Part shown: positions 60,448 to 64,000 of the stretch, one piece after another | Layout: every line of letters starts with the position of its first letter | Position numbering within the stretch: position 1 is the stretch's first letter | Origin: Rhizobium vallis | Lineage (GTDB): Bacteria; Pseudomonadota; Alphaproteobacteria; Rhizobiales; Rhizobiaceae | Reading direction: 5' to 3' | DNA length: 64,000 bases | Assembly: GCF_003985155.1 (NCBI RefSeq) | Contig: NZ_ML133694.1 | Span: forward strand, 279,943-343,942 | Program-made: the position numbers and the translations under genes | The notes under the pieces: model-generated | What the model was told of the DNA's origin: nothing | What the model saw: only the letters and a program-made list of their open reading frames with translations | The model's database searches: none

Positions 60448-61272
60448 TCAGCTCTGGCTCTGGCTTTGCATCTGGCCGTTGTCTTCTACCTTCACGGTGA
60501 CCGACAGTGTTTCGCCCGGGGTGCCGATGCGCATGCCTGAGATCGGCGCGGCGTCGCGGTAGCAGAGGCCGGAGGCGAGCCTGATGTAGCGCTCATCCGG
60601 GCAGATCTCGTTGGCCGGGTCGAAGCCGACCCAGCCGAGGCCGGGAATATGGGCCTCGGCCCAGGCATGGGTCGCCGCCTGTTCGACCTTCTCTTCCATC
60701 ATCAGATAGCCCGAGACATAGCGCGCCGGCACCTGCAGGGTGCGGGCGGCGGCAACGAAGACATGCGCGTGGTCCTGACAGACGCCGGTCTTCCTTTCCA
60801 GCGCCTGCTCTGCCGTCGTCGCCGTGTCGCTGGTGCCGGGCTTGTAGTCGATGGTCTGGTGGATCGCCGCCATCAGCGCATGCATGCGGGCGAGTTCGTT
60901 GTCGCCGCTGACGCCCTTGATCAGTTCCTTCACCAGCTTGCCGCCCTTGGTGCGCGGTGTCTCGCGCAGGAAGAGCCAGAGCGGGCAGAAGCCGGTATGC
61001 GGGCCGGTGACGCCGTTGAGGTCGGCCGTTTCGACCTCGCCTTCGGCGAGAATGCGCGTCACCTGCTGTTCGCCTTCCAGCGAGACCAGGTTGACGTGAT
61101 TGCCGTACTGGTCGTCATATTCCACTTCCGGTGTGGCGCCCTCGACCTTCAGCGACCAGCCGAGCACCTTCTGGGCTGATGTCGTCGGCGGCGTCAATCT
61201 CAGCCGTTGCAGGGAGAACTGCGCCGGTTCGTCGTAGCGGTATTCGGTGAGGTGGCTGATCTTCAGTCTCAT
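60448..61272 (-). CDS. Transglutaminase-like domain protein
   Basis: This 274-residue protein has an N-terminal beta domain (H-L-T-E-Y-R-Y-D-E-P-A near residues 6-16) and a C-terminal transglutaminase-like fold with G-V-C-Q-D-H-A-H-V-F (catalytic Cys near 163), then H-A-W-A-E (His near 200) and F-D-P-A-N (Asp near 217). It is the third member of a three-gene operon with an alpha-E protein and a circularly permuted ATP-grasp protein. This set is widespread and has been suggested to make or process a peptide-like product. Whether it acts as protease or amide-bond-forming enzyme is unknown. Confidence 0.86.
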   Translation of the reverse strand: MRLKISHLTEYRYDEPAQFSLQRLRLTPPTTSAQKVLGWSLKVEGATPEVEYDDQYGNHVNLVSLEGEQQVTRILAEGEVETADLNGVTGPHTGFCPLWLFLRETPRTKGGKLVKELIKGVSGDNELARMHALMAAIHQTIDYKPGTSDTATTAEQALERKTGVCQDHAHVFVAAARTLQVPARYVSGYLMMEEKVEQAATHAWAEAHIPGLGWVGFDPANEICPDERYIRLASGLCYRDAAPISGMRIGTPGETLSVTVKVEDNGQMQSQSQS

Positions 61273-61284
61273 ATTTTCATCCGC

Positions 61285-62226
61285 TTAAACGTAGAACCGG
61301 TAGCCGTTGGAAATTTCCATGCCGAGCTGGTTGTTGCGCGAGACGAAATCCTCCAGGAACTCATGCAGACCCTGATCCATGATATCCCGGATCGCCCGCG
61401 TCTGCAGCGTGGTGCGGATCGCATCCGCGGTATCGTGGGCGGGAAGCCGCTCCTCGTAATCCTGGGCGAGGTAGCCGAGATTGCTGACGATCTTCTCGTA
61501 GCAATAGGCAAGCGAGCGCGGCATCTGGACGTTGAGGGTCAGAAAGTCGGCAATGTTCATTGCCCGGTATTCGCCGTCATAGGCCCAGCTATAGGCGCGG
61601 TGCGCGGAGACCGAGCGCAGGATCGATTCCCACTGCACGTTGTCGAGCGAGGAGCCGACAGCCGAGACCGAGGGTAGCAGCACGTAATATTTCACGTCGA
61701 GGATGCGGCTCGTATTGTCGGCCCGCTCGATGAAGGTGCCGATGCGGGCGAAATTATAGAGCTCGTTGCGCAGCGTCGAGCCATGGAAGGCGCCGCGGAT
61801 GAGGCCGGCGCGGCGCTTGATGACGTCGATCACCTCAGGCATTTCGGCCGCCTTGACGCGTTTTTCAAGCAGCGCCTTCAGCTCGATCCAGCATTCGTTG
61901 GTCGCTTCCCAGGTCTCACGCGTCAGCGCGGTGCGCACCATGCGGGCATTGTTGCGGCCGGACTCGATGCAGGACATGACGCTCGACGGATTGGCGCGAT
62001 CGCGCAGGAGATAGTCGATCGCGTCGGCATTTGTCAGCTTTGCGTGGCCTTCGTCATAGGCCTCGCGCACGCCGGCACTTTGCAGCACCCCATCCCAGTT
62101 GTCGTCGCCGGCGCTGCTGCGGGTCAGCGACATGCGCAGCCCGGCATCGACCAGACGGGCGATATTTTCGGCACGCTCGATGTAACGGAACATCCAGTAG
62201 AGGCCGTTTGCGGTTCTTCCGAGCAT
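61285..62226 (-). CDS. Alpha-E domain protein (DUF403)
   Basis: This 313-residue helical protein begins M-L-G-R-T-A-N-G-L-Y-W-M-F-R-Y-I-E-R-A-E-N, the alpha-E signature. It also has R-A-D-N-T-S-R-I near residues 185-192 and further Arg/Glu-rich helices. The family accompanies circularly permuted ATP-grasp and transglutaminase proteins, as here. Its first base overlaps the stop of the ATP-grasp gene and the transglutaminase follows after 12 bases. The function is unknown. Confidence 0.86.
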   Translation of the reverse strand: MLGRTANGLYWMFRYIERAENIARLVDAGLRMSLTRSSAGDDNWDGVLQSAGVREAYDEGHAKLTNADAIDYLLRDRANPSSVMSCIESGRNNARMVRTALTRETWEATNECWIELKALLEKRVKAAEMPEVIDVIKRRAGLIRGAFHGSTLRNELYNFARIGTFIERADNTSRILDVKYYVLLPSVSAVGSSLDNVQWESILRSVSAHRAYSWAYDGEYRAMNIADFLTLNVQMPRSLAYCYEKIVSNLGYLAQDYEERLPAHDTADAIRTTLQTRAIRDIMDQGLHEFLEDFVSRNNQLGMEISNGYRFYV

Positions 62227-63635
62227 CAGTCCTCCAGTACCCAGGTGTCTTTGGTGCCGCCGCCCTGGCTGGAATTGACCACCAGCGAGCCCTGCTTCAG
62301 CGCCACGCGGGTCAGCCCGCCCGGAATGATCTGGACCTTGTCCGATACCAGCACATAGGGGCGAAGGTCGACATGGCGCGGCGCGATCCCCTTGTTGACG
62401 AGGATCGGCACGGTGGAGAGCGACAGCGTCGGCTGGGCGATGTAGTTGTTCGGCTTGGCCTTCAACTTCTCGGCGAAATCGGCCCGCTCCCGCTTCGAGG
62501 CCGTCGGTCCCACAAGCATGCCGTAGCCGCCGGAGCCGTGCACTTCCTTGACGACAAGCTCTTCAAGATGCTCCAGCACGTATTTCAGGCTTGATGCTTC
62601 CGAGCAGCGCCAGGTCGGCACGTTTTCGAGCAGCGCCTTGCGGCCGGTATAGAATTCGACGATCTCCGGCATATAGGAATAGATCGCCTTGTCGTCGCAA
62701 ATGCCGGTGCCCGGCGCATTGGCGATGGTGATGTTGCCGGAGCGGTAGACATCCATGATGCCGGGGATGCCAAGCGCGGAATCGGCCCGGAAGGTCAAGG
62801 GGTCGAGGAAATCGTCGTCGACACGGCGGTAGAGCACGTCGATCGCCTCATAGCCGCGGGTCGTGCGCATCTTCACCTTGCCGTCGATGACGCGCAGATC
62901 CGAACCTTCGACCAATTCGACGCCCATCATGTCGGCGAGGAAGGAATGTTCGTAATAGGCCGAATTGTAGATGCCGGGCGTCAGCACGGCGACGCGCGGC
63001 TTGCCGGTGCAGCCGGGAGGGGCAAGCGAGGCGAGGCTCTGGCGAAGCAAGTAGGGATAATCCTCGACGCGCTGCACCTTGTTCACATGGAAGAGCTCCG
63101 GGAACATCTGCATCATGGTTTCCCGGTTTTCCAGCATATAGCTGACACCGGAGGGCGTGCGGGCATTGTCTTCCAGCACGTAGAACTGGTCTTCGCCGGT
63201 GCGCACGATGTCGGTGCCGACGATATGGGTGTAGACGCCGCCAGGCGGGCGAAAGCCGATCATCTCCGGCAGGAAGGTGACGTTGTTCTCAATCAGCTCG
63301 CGCGGAACGCGGCCGGCGCGGATGATTTCCTGCTTGTGGTAGATATCGTCCAGAAAGGCGTTGAGCGCGATCACCCGCTGCTCGATGCCCTGGGCGAGTT
63401 TGCGCCATTCGCGGGCGGAGATGATGCGGGGAATGATGTCGAAGGGAATGAGTTTTTCGGAACTGTCGGCGTGGCCGTAGACCGCGAAGGTGATGCCGGT
63501 CTTCCGGAAGATGTTTTCCGCATCGCGGGACTTGGCAATCAGGTGCGCCCGGTCTTGGCTGTTGTACCACTCAAAATATTTTTCATAAGGCGGGCGAGAA
63601 CTTTCGTCCCCGGTAATCATTTCATCAAATGCCAA
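62226..63635 (-). CDS. Circularly permuted ATP-grasp type 2 protein
   Basis: A TTG at 63635 preceded by GGGGAG was chosen. It gives M-A-F-D-E-M-I-T-G-D, the usual N-terminus of the family, while the longest frame adds 88 unlikely residues. The 469-residue protein has P-F-D-I-I-P-R near 65, Y-V-L-E-D-N-A-R-T-P-S-G-V-S-Y near 155-169, R-R-V-D-D-D-F-L-D-P near 270, K-E-V-H-G-S-G-G-Y-G-M near 375-385 and Q-P-T-L-S-L-S-T near 410. ATP-grasp enzymes ligate acids to amines. It leads the three-gene operon. Confidence 0.87.
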   Translation of the reverse strand: MAFDEMITGDESSRPPYEKYFEWYNSQDRAHLIAKSRDAENIFRKTGITFAVYGHADSSEKLIPFDIIPRIISAREWRKLAQGIEQRVIALNAFLDDIYHKQEIIRAGRVPRELIENNVTFLPEMIGFRPPGGVYTHIVGTDIVRTGEDQFYVLEDNARTPSGVSYMLENRETMMQMFPELFHVNKVQRVEDYPYLLRQSLASLAPPGCTGKPRVAVLTPGIYNSAYYEHSFLADMMGVELVEGSDLRVIDGKVKMRTTRGYEAIDVLYRRVDDDFLDPLTFRADSALGIPGIMDVYRSGNITIANAPGTGICDDKAIYSYMPEIVEFYTGRKALLENVPTWRCSEASSLKYVLEHLEELVVKEVHGSGGYGMLVGPTASKRERADFAEKLKAKPNNYIAQPTLSLSTVPILVNKGIAPRHVDLRPYVLVSDKVQIIPGGLTRVALKQGSLVVNSSQGGGTKDTWVLED

Positions 63636-63954
63636 AGGCGCGGCTCCCCTTTTTTGTTCATTTGAATACAACGTTATGTGCAATGCAAGAACCATGCGCA
63701 GTTCGAGGAAAAGATTTTGCGCTGCGGGAAAACGGTGAAAATCCGGGCATTCGGAGGGGTGCGGCGCGGTGGAGAGAATGATCGTTTCGCAAAGGTTGCG
63801 TAAAATGTGAGCAACTGATTGTTTCTTGGTCCATTGCGGGTAGATGATGCTTCGGGCATCGACGCTTGCTCCCTCTTCTCCCCAGCGGGGAGCAACCATG
63901 TTTCAATTTTTCCGGTATTGTGGCGTCCATTCGGCCTTTCGAAAGAGGATCGAA
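63636..63954. other. Intergenic region at right end
   Basis: No gene is supported in these 319 bases upstream of the ATP-grasp gene. They must hold its promoter. Frames on the minus strand extend through but have no start site or family-like residues. Confidence 0.45.
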
Positions 63955-64000
63955 TTGGCGAGAACGATGAGTTTTCGTGCGACGGCGATGACGGCGCACA
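63955..64000 (+). CDS. Possible gene start, cut by window end
   Basis: A TTG at 63955 and an in-frame ATG at 63967 follow AAAGAGGA. The frame stays open to the window end (M-A-R-T-M-S-F-R-A-T-A-M-T-A-H). Fifteen codons are too few to identify a protein. Confidence 0.3.
   Translation, partial: MARTMSFRATAMTAH

Overview
The window reads as chromosomal DNA of a fast-growing rhizobium (Rhizobium/Agrobacterium group, Alphaproteobacteria). The best markers are a gbpR-chvE-gguABC sugar locus followed by an L-arabinonate dehydratase whose 579-residue length and Cys59/Cys127/Cys200 ligands match the enzyme described from Rhizobium leguminosarum, a xylFHG-type transporter with a ROK repressor, an idhA-like gene, and dispersed palindromes typical of rhizobial intergenic DNA. 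No phage, integrase, complete IS, CRISPR array or rRNA was seen.

Layout. 0-0.7 kb: 3' part of an acyltransferase SGNH domain. 0.9-12.7 kb (minus): an eleven-gene exopolysaccharide-type operon, transcribed from a secreted GH10 glycosidase through a GT4 glycosyltransferase, hexapeptide acyltransferase, pyruvyl transferase, Wzx-like flippase, four GT2 glycosyltransferases, a Wzy/ExoQ-like polymerase and an ExoZ-like acyltransferase. Many start/stop pairs overlap by 1-4 bases. 12.9-15.4 kb: two single-TM proteins of unknown function and a methyltransferase. 15.6-21.0 kb: a compact YcaO-TfuA locus with an XRE regulator, a SARP-like TPR regulator, a 70-residue peptide gene, YcaO, TfuA and two small proteins. 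This looks like a RiPP-type (thioamide-type) modification system of unknown product. The YcaO gene has an unusual 5' end.

21.0-22.4 kb is an AT-rich stretch without a credible gene. 22.4-26.5 kb holds a divergently arranged sugar ABC transporter: epimerase plus binding protein on minus, ATPase plus permease on plus. 26.5-35.7 kb (minus) is a second glycan operon: UDP-glucuronate decarboxylase-like enzyme, GT2, a 1000-residue GT2/NodS-like methyltransferase/NodB-like deacetylase fusion, GT2, ABC exporter, GT2. 36.0-37.5 kb is a DUF882/M15 peptidase. 37.6-42.6 kb is an accessory segment (DUF433/PIN toxin-antitoxin pair, stand-alone HsdR_N-like nuclease with a small partner, IS481 remnant, small secreted proteins) ending at the 3' end of a tRNA-Arg(CCG).

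43.2-49.4 kb: xylose-type transporter, its divergent ROK repressor with a clear palindromic operator candidate, and an inositol dehydrogenase. 49.6-60.0 kb: a small membrane protein, a J-domain protein, GbpR-like LysR regulator, then chvE-gguA-gguB-gguC-KGSA dehydrogenase-arabinonate dehydratase, which couples pentose/aldose uptake to the non-phosphorylating oxidative pathway toward 2-oxoglutarate. 60.1-63.6 kb: an orphan Phd-like antitoxin and a three-gene transglutaminase / alpha-E / circularly permuted ATP-grasp operon.

The most novel items are the YcaO-TfuA locus with its in-frame UGA between peptide and YcaO, and the GT2-NodS-NodB-like fusion. All assignments come from reading motifs by eye. 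No database search was run.
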